Assembly (NCBI RefSeq): GCF_947179165.1
Contig: NC_077242.1
Coordinates: 47,137,097 to 47,201,096, forward strand
Length of the DNA: 64,000 nucleotides
Source of the DNA: Solanum dulcamara
Taxonomy: Eukaryota > Streptophyta > Magnoliopsida > Solanales > Solanaceae
Reading direction: 5' to 3'
Part shown: in pieces, positions 1 to 12,938 of the stretch
Position numbering within the stretch: the first letter of the stretch is position 1
How the letters are laid out: the number at the start of each line of letters is the position of its first letter
Notes under the pieces: model-generated
The model's database searches: none
Seen by the model: the letters and a program-made list of their open reading frames with translations, nothing else
Told to the model about the DNA's origin: nothing
Made by a program: the position numbers and the translations under genes

Positions 1-290
1 TTCTCATAATTGTGGTAGTGGTGAGGGGAATCTGACTTGGGTTGGAGGGATAACCCCCACAGAGACAACCACAGCTCGTGGTACCCACCTCGAGTCATGG
101 TCCCTCTCATCGTTCTTACCCAATTTTCAATTTGCACCAGGTTTTACCACGATGGATCTTTACAGCTTATGGTCCCCTTCACACCCTCTGAAGAGTGTTG
201 TGAAGTTCTCTTGGTACTTAAAAAGCTGCAATTTCAATGGAAACTCCATTAAACCCCATTTTCTGACTTTCCAACTTCCAACGTCTTACA
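1..290 (-). repeat. RE1 3' LTR, beginning only (cut by window edge)
   Basis: Read on the minus strand, the LTR starts at 290 with TGTAAGAC, directly after a purine tract, and runs leftwards out of the window. The start resembles that of the RE9 3' LTR at 52,508 (TGTAAGACC), which places both in one family. The other end of RE1 is the 5' LTR at 23,861-25,074. Only about 290 bases are visible. No coding potential is credited to it. Confidence 0.75.
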
Positions 291-306
291 ATATCTCCCC
301 CTTAGG
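291..306 (-). other. RE1 polypurine tract
   Basis: On the minus strand this reads as a purine run (AAGGGGGAGA) immediately before the LTR start. In LTR retrotransposons such a tract resists RNase H and primes plus-strand DNA synthesis. Its place between the chromodomain remnant and the LTR fits. The 230 bases from 307 to 540 look like 3' untranslated sequence. Confidence 0.75.
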
Positions 307-539
307 AACATTCATCATCAAATAGGAGTCATACCAGCATGAATAGAATATGAATGAGACATACTAGCCCAACATGAATGCAAATATATCAAAAATGCAT
401 AAAATATGGAATATTTAATCCTAAGCTAAAACATGACTTTAAAACTCATTTCATGAAAATGGATGCATATGAAAACATAAGAATGCCTGAAATACATGGT
501 TTTGATGGAGTGGATCATGAAGAAACTCAATACCTCAAC

Positions 540-2099
540 ATGGGATGAAGAGAAAAAGATTAGAATATCATGATATCATATTAGATTCATCTTCCTATGT
601 AGCGCTTTCAACCTCTTGGTTCCTTCATAAAACCTTAACTGAAACTATTTCCTTGGTTCTCAGCTTTCTAACTTACTGGTCTAGGATCTCAACCGGAACC
701 TCATCATATGAAAGAATCTCTTTCACACCAATGCTTTACAAAGGAAAAATGGATCTAGGATCACTGACAAACATCCTCAATAAATATACATTGAACACTA
801 GATGCACCGATGCCAACTCAAAAGGCAAATCAATCTCATATGCCACCTTGCAAATCCGCCTCAAAATTTGATATGGATCTATATAGCGGGAACTAAGCTT
901 TCTTTTCTTGCTTAAATGTATCAGACCCTTCATGAGTGAAATTTTTAAGTAAACCTAATTATTAAACTCAAATTCAAGTTCCCTTCTTCCTACATTAAAG
1001 TAGAACTTTTGTTGACTCTGGGTAGTCTTCAACCTTTCTCTAATAAATCTATCTTTCTCCATTGACAAGTGCACTAACTTGAGTCCTATAAAGGTAACAT
1101 CAACCACTTCGAATCAACCAATAGGAGACCTACACCTCCTATCATATAAGGCCTCAAAGGGAGCCATCTAAATGCTAGAATGGTAACTTTTATTATAGGC
1201 GAACTCTATCAATGTAAAATGATCATCCAGTTACCTTTAAAATCAATGACATAGGCTATCAACATGTCCTATAGGGTCTAAATAGTCCATTTGGCCTGAC
1301 CGTTTGAGAGTGAAAATATGTACTAAGCTTAACTTAAGTACCAAGACCCCCTTTACAAAGATCTCAAAAATTGAGATATGAACTGAGTACTTCGATATGA
1401 AATGATAGAAAATGGGACACCATGAAGCTTAACCAACTCTCGAATATACAATTTGGTATAGTCTTTAGCTGCAGAAGAAGTCTTAAAGAGAAGAAAATAA
1501 GCCGATTTGGTCATTTGATCAAAGACCACCCAAATAGAATCATGTTGCATGCGGGTACGAGGAAAACCTGTAATGAAGTTCATATTCATGGTTTCCCACA
1601 TCCAAGTAGGAAACTCCCGTATTTTGATGCTCAACCTTCACTTGTTGCCTATTAGGACACATTGCCACAAGCTCCACAACCCTTTACTCCATTCGAGCAA
1701 TACATTTCACTCAAATCATGATACATATTTGTGGAACCCGAATAAATAGAATACCACAAACTATTAACTTCATACAATTTCATTTCCCTTAAGCTATCGA
1801 CATTGGGAATGCACATTGTACCTTGATATCTCAAAATATCATCTCTCTTTTGGGAGAAAGCCTTAATGGCTTTTTCGGAAACCGCCTTTTTCAACTCAAC
1901 CACAGTAGGATTATTATCTTGCATAGCCATAACAGCTACCACAAGAGGTGATTTAGAACCATTTTGAAAAACAATGGGCTAATTTATGAAAATCCCAAAC
2001 CAACTCTTTCTTTGCATCCTTCACATGGTCAACACTATTCATGGATAATCTACTAATAACATTAGAAACCACATTCACTTTTCCCAAATGGTATAATAT
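540..2099 (-). pseudogene. RE1 integrase and chromodomain, with the RNase H tail (broken)
   Basis: This is the C-terminal part of a Ty3/Gypsy pol, read on the minus strand from 2,099 down. It begins with the RNase H tail (VNVVSNV-like, near 2,070). A zinc-binding integrase N-domain follows (1,652-1,942), where the first His of the HHCC set reads Tyr and the CxxC pair is damaged. The integrase core (1,353-1,634) has the first Asp in WVVFDQMTKSA, but the second catalytic Asp of the usual SDRG reads Tyr (SIISYRS). The region that should hold the catalytic Glu (about 940-1,350) is out of frame. The GPY/F-type C-domain lies at 736-933 and a chromodomain (VRKLRTKE...VSVKVL) at about 545-720. Stops and frameshifts are frequent, so it is inactive. 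The rest of pol lies at 21,247-22,480, displaced by the insertion of RE2 at 2,100. Confidence 0.85.
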
Positions 2100-4707
2100 T
2101 GTCACACCGCAAACTCAAGGGAAGTACTGGTACCTAATGCTAAATCTTTGGCTTGAGCCAACCCAGCTTAACCACTTGTTATTGGCACATAGCAGCCACA
2201 CACAGTCAAGAAAAAAACAAGTATATCTTGGCTTAAAAATAAGCCCACGGCCGGCAAGGCCCCTGTAAGCAAGCTCTAGAAAGAAAATAACTACCCCCAA
2301 ATAATTCATATGAAGTAATAAGAAGGTAGCACATAAGTCCTATTTGGGTCGTCGAGGTTGCCATGATATCTAGAAAGGCATAAACTCTATGAGTTGCGTC
2401 AAGACCCCCATGATCTCTATATAATGACTGAAATAGGTATACATAATGTAAACTAGGAGAATAAGCAACTAACGGCTAACAACATAACAACAAGGCCTAA
2501 TTGGCTAACAAGGTGTAGTTAACAAACATACAAGGCCAAGATGGCCACCATCATTGCTATACAACCCAATTGACTAGACTGCAAGCCTCTATGAATATAA
2601 TACATGGTGGGACGAATCCCCAACCAACCCAAAAACTATAAATAAAAAGAAAAAACAAACCTCTAAGACATTGGCAACCCTTGGAAGAAGAGAGTCAACC
2701 AATCAACTTGATAGGTGGCTATGCTACTCGGTAGGTCTATCTCAGCATCGCTTAGAACCTGCAGACATAAATATAGTACCCCTAGGCAATGGGGCATCAG
2801 TATGAAGTAATGTACCATGTGTGAAGGGCTACAGAAAACTGAAACTGAAGTATAAGTTCTAAATGAAAAGGGCAGGGGTGAAACACAAGTACAATACTTT
2901 ATATTTCTATAACAAGGTAATATAAATACATAACAAGTAATAACCTGACCTGGGCCCCATAAGCTCGGTAGGTGTACTAAAAAATAATCACTATAAGTCC
3001 TAACGAGTGTAAATAGTCGCTAAATACCCATATTAGTCCCCTTACCTTGATCCCAATGAGAATCTATTCTGAACTATCTGAATGTACCTGTGTCATGAAT
3101 TAATGTAGATCTGTGACTCTGTGTTACAATGCATATATGCTATCTCTTAGGTATAACCTACCTGTCCCATCGGTAAGATCTACCTGGCTCATAGGATTAG
3201 TCTACCCAACCAATAGACTTATTTAAATTAGCTCTAGGCTCAATCTACCTACCCCGTATGCTCGGTAATACAAATAAGTTTTTATGCTCAAGAATACTGC
3301 AATGTAAGTTCCTACTGAGGACAAAATAAGCTCATAGGTGGCACCTAGATGATAATACATCAAATAAATAACAATTAATCATAGTTGATCAAAGTATAAT
3401 TATGGCATGCCTTTCTAGGACACTAAGCAAGGAGTAGAGTGTCGATGGTAGACATTAATCATACAGTGATAGCCAACTCAATTGGATGAGGATACAAATC
3501 ATAAAAGAACTATAAATAGGCCATAAAGGGCTTAGGCCATTAGGATCATGCCAGAAAAGAAATCCTTGCATTAACATACCTTTCAACCAACTCCCAAAAG
3601 GCGTCTCTATGCAGCTTTGCCAATAAAAAGAAATACAACAACGCTAAAATCAACACGGCTGCTGACAAGTAATAATGAATCGATAAGGCTCTAATGGCAC
3701 ACTCATGACTAGCAAAGTCCTGAGAATAAAATTAGTTTATAACAATAATAATAAGCAGCTAAATCCATAGATGATATTCCAACAACATCTCAAAGGAGAG
3801 ACAAGCTTTCGAGGCAACTTAACTAGGCGTTCTTCACGCCACTCCACCATAATACCATCCAATACAACCCAAACAAGAGTTACACCAATTACCATATTAC
3901 CTCTAGCAATTTAACACCATCAATACACAATATTAATACCCCAAATATTTAATACAAAGGGGCTACGCACATCCACACTATCAAAAACACCACTAGGTAG
4001 CTCAAAAATTAATAGAAATGCTACTAGGATATGAATTATAGAGGAGGGTTGTAAAAATAAGATTTCCTCAACCAAATAGTGTGAAATAATCAGCTTGAAA
4101 ATATGTCTCCTTGTAGCAACCATAAACAAAGCTTAAATCAACAAAAAAAACTATACCGCAATGATGAGCTCGCAACGTAGATCAACTTCTGAGTTGTGAA
4201 TTTAAGCATCCAAGGTGTATTTTGAAGGTTGGTTAGGTTTTTCTTTGAGTTATCATCAATTTCTAAGGAATAATAACGAAGGTGAGGCCCTTTAACAAGA
4301 GCAACTGACTTACAGCTAGGGGGAACCACCTAGAGGTGCATGCTTGTGCAGTCTCACAAAAATTCACATATATCACTATTCTGAAGTCGTATGGTTGAGT
4401 GTTTTAGTTTTTTGGAAACTACACTCGTAGAACTTTGATTTTATAGTTAATAGGAATTTTAATTCTTTATATATTAGGAGAAAATATCTGAGACATTTGA
4501 CCCAAAATTTCAAAGAATTCCTTAACAATATTTACAATTGTTTTTTTTCCACTTTTCTTTGATAACTTCCTTGACTTTCACACTTGACATATGAACTTTG
4601 TTCAATTAAATTAACCCATAAAACATCCTCCCTAATATGTTAAGAAGTCTTAGTCTTATTGCAAAAGTAGAAGTTAATTCCAATATTCAACTGAATGGGG
4701 TATTACA
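2100..4707 (-). repeat. RE2 3' LTR (about 2.6 kb)
   Basis: On the minus strand the LTR starts at 4,707 (TGTAATACCCC), right after a polypurine tract, and ends at 2,100 (...GTGTGACA). Its partner is the split LTR at 8,830-9,994 plus 20,574-21,246. Matching landmarks include the AGCAGCCACACACAGTCAAG stretch (near 2,190 and 8,925) and the CTTTCTAGGACACTA stretch (near 3,410 and 20,725). It interrupts the RNase H region of RE1, which fixes the order of insertion. No genes are seen in it; its short open frames do not resemble proteins. Confidence 0.82.
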
Positions 4708-4721
4708 TCCTTTCCCCCTTA
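4708..4721 (-). other. RE2 polypurine tract
   Basis: The minus strand reads TAAGGGGGAAAGGA directly before the LTR start at 4,707. This is the normal plus-strand primer site of an LTR retrotransposon. It supports reading 4,707 as the 5' edge of the 3' LTR. Confidence 0.8.
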
Positions 4722-4799
4722 GGGACATTCGTCCCCGAATGATAATGATATTTGGAGTAACAACAGAGATAGAAAAAAGAATCGTACAGTAACATACCT

Positions 4800-6380
4800 C
4801 ATAAACTCATATATGTGGCTACTCCTCCAAAGGAATAAATAGATGGGGATATTTAGACATTATCTCCTCCTCAGCTTCCCACGTCAGCTCTTCAACATTA
4901 CGGCTCTGCCACCACACTTTCACAGAAGCTATATCCTTATTCCGCAATCTTCTTATTTGGCGATCAACTATTCAAATAGGGTCTTCTTCATACGATAGAT
5001 CCTTTGAAATATGAATATATGTTGTGGGAAATATATGTGTTGGATCTCCAATACACATTCATAACTTAGAAATATGAAATATTGGGTGTACTTTCACTAA
5101 ATCTTGAGGTAACTCTTGTTCATAGGCAAATTTACCTATCCGTCGCAATATGTGATAAGACCGAATGCACCAAGGGCTTAACTTTTCCTTTTTTCCTAAT
5201 CTCACAACACCCTTCTTTGGATAAACTTTCAGAAAAACCCATTCATCAATATAAAACTCCAAGTCTCACTGCCTAACATCCACATATGATTTTGGATAGA
5301 TCTAAGCTATCAAAAACCGTTATCTAACTTACTTAACTTTTTTCTATGGCTTGCTGCACTAAGTCTAGTCTCAATAATCTTAATTCTACAACCTCGAACA
5401 AACAAAAAGGGGATCTATATTTTTTTCTATAAAAAGCCTCATATGGTGCCATACCGATGCTAGAATGATAGCTATTATTACAAGCAAACTAGATAAGTAG
5501 CAAGTGATCATCCCAATTTCCTTTAAAATCTAGCAAACATGCCTGTAACATATCCTCGAGCATCTAGATAGTGTGTTCACCTTGGCAGTCTGTTTGGGGA
5601 TGAAATATTGTATTAAGGTTTACTTGCATCCCCATATCCGTCTGGAAAGATTTCCAAAAGTGTACTATAAATTATGCTCCTCCATCCAAAATAATCGATA
5701 TAGGGACACCATGATACCTAACAACCTCCCTAATATATAGATTTGCATAATCTTTAGCTAAAACTATGGTCTTGACCGGCAAAAAATGGGCTGATTTCCT
5801 AAGCCTATCAATAATTACCCAAATAGAATCAAACATCTATCGCAAGCGAGGTAAACCTATAACAAAGTCCATATTTACTACCTCCCACTTTTATAGTGTA
5901 ATGTGTATCTCTTGGGTCAGTCCACTGGTATTCTAGTGCTCGACCTTCACCTACTGATAATAGGTTATTTTACTATGAACTCAATAATATCTTTCTTCAT
6001 CCTAGACCACCAGTAAATTTTTTTAATATCATGATACATCTTTGTAGAACCTGGGTGAATAGAATATCAAGCATAGTGTGCTTCCTCCATAATCTATTGC
6101 GGAAGAGGTACAACATATAGAACACACAATCAATGTCCGTATTAGAATTCCATTTTCTGCTATATTCAAGGCTAAGGACTCCTGATACTGAGCCTTGCCC
6201 CTGAGTTGCTCAAATATGGGATCTTTGTATTGTTGTGCTTTCACATCTGCAACCAGAGATGATATGGTTGTGTCTTGAATTGTTACTTCATCATAAAAAT
6301 CGAATAATCTAACCCCCAAGTTAGCTGACCGATGAAGTTCTCAAGCTATGTCCCACTTTTCCACTCACAAATATGCTAAA
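4800..6380 (-). pseudogene. RE2 integrase with C-terminal chromodomain (broken)
   Basis: This is the integrase part of a Ty3/Gypsy chromovirus pol. Read on the minus strand, the spacer and zinc-binding N-domain lie around 6,029-6,380 (frame starting GVRLFDFYDEVTIQDT). Core remnants lie around 5,400-5,900, where several frames must be combined. The C-domain is at 5,059-5,262 (WVFLKVYPKKGVVRLGK, then LRRIGKFAYEQELP). A well-preserved chromodomain follows at about 4,815-4,990 (VKVWWQSRNVEELTWEAEEE), a module known in chromoviruses to bind modified histones. Stops and frameshifts exclude function. It is the 3' end of RE2, next to the PPT and 3' LTR. Confidence 0.82.
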
Positions 6381-7800
6381 CTACCCATAGATTTATAACT
6401 TAAGGCATCTTCTACTATGTTCATCTTCCCTTGATAGTACAGTATGTCTATGTCATAGTCTTTTAACAACTCAATCCATCGGCGTTGTTATAGATTCAAA
6501 TCCTTTTAAACTGAAAATGTATAGGAGTCTTTTATGATCTATATAGACATCAACATACACACCGTATAAGTAAAGCCTGCAGATCTTCAAGGTATAAATA
6601 TCTGTGACCAACTCTAAATTAGGGGTCGAGTAGTTTTTTCATGCTTCTTGAGCTTCCTAGAAGCATAAGCAATTACCTTTCCATGTTGCATTAGAACACA
6701 ACCCAATCTGATGCCTGAAGCATTACATTACACGAAATAGCCTTCCTGACCCTCTTGCAAGGTCAGATCTGGGGCTTAAATCAATCTATCTTTTATCTCT
6801 TCCAAGCTCTTCTCGCATGCTGTAGTTCACTGAAACATATCTGCTTTTTTAGTTAGCTTAGTTAAAGGGTCTAAGAGTGAAGTAAACCCTTCTACAAACC
6901 TCATATAATAGCCTGCTAACCCCAGAAAGCTACGAACTTCTGTTGGGGTCGTAGGTCTAGGCAAGTCTTCACCACCTCAATCTTCTGCATGTAAACTTAT
7001 ATCCTCTTCTCCTTCTTGTCCTTTTGTACTTCCATTCTTCTTATTCCGTATCCGGAACCAGAACAATCTCTTCTTTAGCATCTGATATAATATGGCCTAA
7101 AAAGGCAATAGAATGCAACAAAAAATCACATTTTGAGAGCTTAGCATACAATTTCTAAGCTCGAAGTACTGAAGCATTGCTCAAAGATGGTTGCTATGCT
7201 CCAACTATGATTGTGAATATATGATAATATTATCTATTAACACAATCACAAACAAGTCTAAGAATGGTCTAAATATGTTGTTCATTAGGTCCATAAATTC
7301 TGTTGGGGCATTTGTCTATCCAAAAGACATCACCAAAAACTCAAAATGACCATATCAGGTCCTGAAGGCTATCTTTGGAATACCACTCTCTCGAACCCGC
7401 ACATGATGGTACCCTAAACGTAAATTAATCTTTGAAAAACATCAAGCACCTTGTAGCTGATCAAATAATTTATCAATCCTGGGAAGCGGGTATTTGTTAT
7501 TTATAGTAACCTTATTGAGATGGCGATAGTCTATAGACATGTGTAATGAACTATCTTTCATATGTACAAATACTACTAGTGCACCTCATGGCGATGTACT
7601 TGGCCTGATAAAATTCTTATCCAATAAATCATTTAGTATCTCCTTCAATTACTTTAATTTTGTTGGTGCCATTTTATATAGAGGAATTGATATCTGTTGG
7701 ATATTTGAAAAGTATCAATATCCAAATTAATGTCCCATTCTTTGGGAATACCAGGTAGCATATCTGGAAAGACATCTACAAATTCATTTACCACTGGAAT
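6381..7800 (-). pseudogene. RE2 reverse transcriptase and RNase H (broken)
   Basis: On the minus strand, 7,800 down to about 7,040 carries RT remnants, and 7,040-6,381 carries RNase H. Landmarks are the palm segment near 7,226, where the usual FIDDIL reads as IDNII (second catalytic Asp changed to Asn), and the RNase H tail near 6,440-6,480 (LLKDYDIDILYYQGK). Many stops and frameshifts are present. Loss of the second palm Asp would by itself abolish polymerase activity in this enzyme family. The order gag-protease-RT-RNase H-integrase is intact along RE2. Confidence 0.78.
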
Positions 7801-8829
7801 TGATTGTAAGGTCGGTGGTTCTATATGAACATCCTAAAAACTAACAATGTGATAAATATAGCATTTATCAATCAATTTCCTCGCCTGAACATATGAAATA
7901 AATGTACCATTTAGCGATACTATGTTACCCTTCCATTCTCAAACTACCTTTATTAGAAAGTGGAATATAATCTTTGCTCGACAGTCGACATTGGCATAAG
8001 AGGATGCTAGCCAATCTATGCCCCTAATAATATCAAATTCTAGCATCTCTAGATCTATCAGGTCTGTAGAGTTTTGACGACCAACAATCTCTACTATACA
8101 ACATCAATAAACCTTCTTGGGAATAATAAAGTCGCCGACTGGGTAAATACAACAAAAGGCCTTTTCAATGACTCTAGTACTATGAAAAACATCCCAATAA
8201 TAAATGGAGTAACATATGTTAATGTAGAGCCTGGTTCTATCAAGTCATCAATAGAGTGAGAACAAATGGTTAGCATACATGTCACAATATCTGGGGAAGA
8301 ATCAAAGCCCTGCCAACCCTTCAATGCATAAGTACAATTCTACCCACTGCCAAAACTAGACACTCCCCCTCTCCCTCGACCCCTACCTGATAAAGACTGT
8401 ATCCCTCTCTCTACAGAATGCACTGAAGTAAATTACCCTAATGTTGATCCGATCTGCTATCCTAGACCCTGCTGGTCTCTAAATGGACAATATCTCTGTA
8501 TATGACCCTCTTGGCCATAAGAATAACATCATGTAGATCCCTGGTGACATCTTCCAAAATATGATCTACCACAAGTATAACAATGTGGCATAACTAGTCT
8601 AGACTGCTTTGAGCGGCGATACTGCTACAATCTCGATGATTGTAAACTCTCCCTTGGGCCTAACTGTCCCTAATGATCATATCTACTACCTTGAAACTGC
8701 TGTATTGGAGACCAAGGTATCCTACTAGAATACCTGGGTATAGGACCCCTATGAAAATCTCTCTGAAGGTTGGCAGGTCTGTACTGCCTCAATTGCCCCT
8801 TCTTAGCTCGCTCCAATCTAAACTACCGA
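7801..8829 (-). pseudogene. RE2 gag C-terminus and protease (broken)
   Basis: Read on the minus strand from 8,829. The gag tail is basic and Gly/Arg-rich (ERAKKGQLRQYRP near 8,790), followed by Cys/His knuckle remnants around 8,500-8,600. The aspartic protease lies at 8,094-8,324; its active-site segment reads DDLIEPGSTLTYVTP, where related copies have D-P-G, so the catalytic Asp is Glu. The protease-RT linker follows. The gag frame may extend a few codons past 8,829. The gag N-terminus, leader and primer-binding site, which should precede this, are missing: gag abuts LTR sequence directly, so an internal deletion is inferred. Confidence 0.75.
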
Positions 8830-9994
8830 TGTCAGAACTCTTCTAACTCAAAGGCGCATTTGGCACCTAATGCCAAATTTTAGCCTGAGCCGACCCTACT
8901 AAACCATTTATAATTAGCATATGGCAGCCACACACAGTCAAGAAAACAAACAAGTATATATTGAGTTAAAAATAAGTCCTCGTCCAGCAAGGCCCTTATA
9001 AATTGCTCTAGAAAGAAAAACATTACTCCCAAATAATTCTTTTGAAGAAATAAGCAGGTAGCATATAGTCATGTTAGAGCCGTCAAGATCGCCATAAGAG
9101 CTAGAAAGGCATTAATGCTATGCGGTCTGTAACTTCCACCATGATATTTATATAACAACTGAAAAATGTATACACAATGTAAACTAGTCCAATAAGAAGC
9201 TAATGGCTAACAACACAACAAAAAGGCTTAATTGGCTAACAAGATAGAGCTCACAAGCATACAAGGCCATGATGGCCACCATCATTACTATACAACCCAA
9301 TTGACTAGTCTTCAAGCCTCTATGGATATAATACTTGGTGGGACAGGGCCCTAACCTTCCTAAAAACTATAAAAAAATGAAAAAAACAAAGCTCCAAGAC
9401 TTTGGCAACCCTTGGAAGGGATTTAACCAATCAACTGGATAGGTGGCTATGCTACTCAGTAGGTCTGTCTGGTCGTCGCTTAGAACCTGCAGCAATGAAT
9501 GCAGTGCCCCCAGGACTTAAGGAATCAATATGAAGTAATGTACCAAGTATGAAAGGCAGCTGAAAACTAAAACTGAAGTATAAGTATTGAATAAAAAGAG
9601 CAGGGGTGAAACACAATTACAATAGTTTATCTCCCTAAAACAAGGAAATATAAACACATAATAAGAAATAACCTGACCTGGCCCCCATAAGCCAGGCAGG
9701 TGCAAACAACACACAATCACTATAAGTCCTGATGAGGGAAACAGTCGATAAATACCCATATTAGCTCCCTTAGATGGATTCCAATGATAACCTAATCTTA
9801 ACTGTCTGAATATACCTATATCATAAATCAATGTAGATATGAGACTCTGTGTTGCAATGCATATATGCTATCTCTTAGTTACAACTTGCCCATCCTGTAA
9901 GTATGATCTACCCAGCCCGTGGGCTCGGTCTACCCATCCTGTAGGCTCGGTGTTCCTAGATTGTAGGCTCAGTCTACCCAGTCCATAGGCTTGG
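8830..9994 (-). repeat. RE2 5' LTR, first segment (split by RE3)
   Basis: This segment aligns with 2,100-3,250 of the RE2 3' LTR and breaks exactly at 9,994, where RE3 begins. The alignment resumes at 20,574. The inner edge, against gag, lies somewhere between 8,830 and 8,860. No coding sequence is seen. Confidence 0.8.
9907..9994. repeat. Four 22-bp tandem units at the RE3 insertion point
   Basis: Four units of 22 bases each (starts 9,907, 9,929, 9,951 and 9,973) share the pattern TCTACCCA...GTAGGCTCGG, with a few substitutions. The last five bases of the fourth unit (CTTGG, 9,990-9,994) are the target site duplicated by RE3. The matching region of the other LTR (about 3,165-3,270) shows only a looser version of the motif. 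Confidence 0.85.
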
Positions 9995-12922
9995 TGTTAT
10001 ATTCCATATTTTTGCATCTTGGACTATTCGTGAGCTAACAGATATAAATTCAAGAACTTTCAATTTTGAATTTTAAAATGACATGATTTGTTGTAAATGA
10101 TAAGTTATATGGATAATATATGTGATTTAAAAGACATATAAAGAAGGACCCTTGATCCTAATCAAAGTAGAAGCCATCAAATGTTTTTTCTTAAAGTCAC
10201 ATTTTCGGGTAAGCTGACTTTGGGAGGCTATAACCTCTTTAGAATTTGGGAATTTAGGAAAACTCTCAAAATGAAAGTTTTAGAAAATTGAAATATCTTT
10301 CCAACCATATATAGTGGGTCTGTTGACGACGTTGGGATAAGGAGGTATGGAAGTTTTATGGTAGGAAGGCCAAGTTGAGTAGGGGATTCGGCCCAACTCA
10401 ATTCCAACTCAGGTCAGGCCCAATACCCACATCATTTAAAGGATATTTTCAACTTCCTTCTTCATTATCAAACAAGGAAATATCCAAAAATTTCCAGAGA
10501 GAGAGAGAGGAAGATCTTAGAGAGAAAAACCAAATCTGACCAAAATCCGAGTCCCGAAATGCGAAGCTCATGAAGAGAAAAGTGTTGTACGTCACATTGC
10601 CTTCAATTTGAGCTAAATATCAGCAAATAAGGAGAATATTTAGTGTGTTTTATGCATACTTGAGGTAATATTAAAGTCCTTTTTTCAGTGTTAACAAGTT
10701 TATTTAGAGTTTTAACGGATTAGAACGGAGAAAATAACGTTATAAACTCGTTTGGTGATTTATTGAGATTTATGGGTTAAGGAACTGTTTTGGGTGGATT
10801 AAATAGATGGAATTAGCTTAGTGATTATGTATAATAATGGTTGATATTGTTTTAATGTTGTTGATGAGTTTTGTTCTTGAATTTGGAGGAATAAGATGTA
10901 TGGAGATTGTAAGTGTTCAAATCCATTTTTAGAATTGTATAGATTATAGTAATTCTTGAATATCTCATTATGTAGACCTTTTATTTTAGAAAATAAATAT
11001 GTTTTGGAAATATAATACACGTACCTACAATTCTTATGTTTATGTCAGAGCCTATATCTATTGTTATTATGTCAAAAAAAGAGGATGAAGCATAAGGCAA
11101 GTTCTATCCAGATTCTTGATTTAAAAATTCCTCATGTATAGTTGTTAGTGTTTTGAGGATATATTTTTGTACAAAATGAGTTTTGAATTTATTGCTTTTG
11201 TATTTAAAGCTTAAGACAGATATCTAAAAGTTTCATGAAGGTCATTAAATCCAGTTTTACCATTTTCAATTTCAAAATTTAGATACAACTTGAGGTACTC
11301 GGCTTTCTGAAATTACTATTTTGGTAACATAATTCGGGTGGCAACATTCTAGGCTTATTGTCAATAATAAATCTTGTTTTATGTCAATGTTTTAGATTGT
11401 TGATATTACTTGATAATTATATGACTGGTTTGAAAGTGGGAAAAGTGAGCGGTATAGGGGAGGTGCTATCCAATTTTTTTTTAAAATAACCTACTAACGA
11501 TAGAGTATGTTTTACTCCTATCCATAGCTTAACCATAGTACTTAACGTTTTAATATAGGTTGAGACAATATTGGGCAGCATATACGTATAAACTCTAAAG
11601 GTATGTAAAGCTAACCTTTCTCTCTTTTGTCATGATCCATATGAAACAAACGAACGACGAAAGTATAAATTCCAAAGAAACTCTTATTCTTAGGTATACT
11701 AGGATGGCTAATGTTCTAAATTTTCAGAATGTAGATCGTTATACCTTGACTTATATATATGGTTCCAGCCATTCTAGTTGGTAAAATTCATATTTTAGTA
11801 CAATTCATGCTTCGGTATAATTCATATTTGGCATGATTTATAACGGCAATCGAAGGTTACTTGAAATGACTATTGTCTTGATTTTCAAAGGATGGTCCAT
11901 TTTAATTATTCTATTGAGCCACAAATAAAGATTTAAATTCATATGGTTACTCATTACTCTACTCGTGCATGCCTTAATGTATCTTTCACCTAGTCCTGGG
12001 CCGGGTATGTATTCTGCACAGTTTTACTGCATTATTCACTGAGTCCCTCACTAGAGGGCCGTGTACGGTATATATATGTATATGATGATGATATGATATG
12101 ATGACATGGTGATATGATGATGGCGCCGAGCTCCATGATGGGTTGAATATGATATATATGTATATGACAGATTCACCGAGTCCATAATGGGCCGGATATG
12201 ATATATGATATGATCATGCATGATTTTATTTCTTAAGGCATAGGTACAGTGATTTCTTGAGTAGCGTACTTCTCTCCTAAATCTCCACTTCAGATGTGAT
12301 CTCATTTATGATATGTTATGCTTTATATACTCACTACATATATCGTACTGACCCCCTTTCTTTGGGGGCTGTGTTTCATGCCTGCAGGTACAGATATTCA
12401 TTTAGGGGATCCACCAGCTTAGGATTTCCACTCAACTATTTTGGAAGTGCTCCATTATTTCGGAGCCTAAAATTTTGGTATAGATATTTTGATGTATATA
12501 TTTATTTATCCATGGGTACGGCAGAGCTCTGTCCCTTCATATGTTACTATTGATGTTCTTAGAGGTCTATAGACATATATATGGGTGATATATAGATGTT
12601 ATCCAATTGTACTAGTATGACATATATTTTGGAATGTTCCTATTCATAGTGGCAGCCTAGTCGGCTTGCATATATATATGTATATTTTGGAATGTCATAT
12701 GTAGTGGCAGCCTTATCGGCTTACGTACCACATTACATTTGATGTTATAACTCCTCAAGAGACAAGTCGCATTAATATATAAATATGAGATAATTTTGAT
12801 ATGACATCCTATTTCCTCAAGTCCCATATCATGTTTAGTTATGAATTGGTTATAGAAAATAAATATATGTACGGGTGTCCAGTCTGGGCACCAGTCACGG
12901 CCTATGGGGTTGGGTTATGATA
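9995..12922 (+). repeat. RE3 5' LTR (2.9 kb)
   Basis: It runs from TGTTATATTCC to GGTTATGATA and is directly repeated at 17,547-20,573. The final bases read GATA where the 3' LTR has GACA, a C-to-T change. Around 12,030-12,230 it has AT-rich GATATGATG runs interleaved with CNCCGAG/CACTGAG motifs, also seen in the RE7 and RE10 LTRs. U3, R and U5 borders cannot be placed from sequence alone. Confidence 0.9.
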
Positions 12923-12926
12923 AAAG

Positions 12927-12938
12927 TGGTATTAGAGC
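12927..12938 (+). other. RE3 primer-binding site (initiator Met-tRNA type)
   Basis: TGGTATTAGAGC lies four bases after the LTR end. It matches the complement of the plant initiator Met-tRNA 3' end (TGGTATCAGAGC) except for one C-to-T change. This is where minus-strand DNA synthesis would start. Confidence 0.85.

Noticed and set aside
9517..9831. 104-residue minus-strand frame in the RE2 5' LTR
   Set aside because: The corresponding part of the 3' LTR (about 2,790-3,110) is not open, so it is not conserved coding sequence.
12296..12553. 85-residue plus-strand open frame in the RE3 LTR
   Set aside because: It lies wholly within LTR sequence, the 3' LTR counterpart is disrupted by the 103-bp duplication, and it resembles no protein family.
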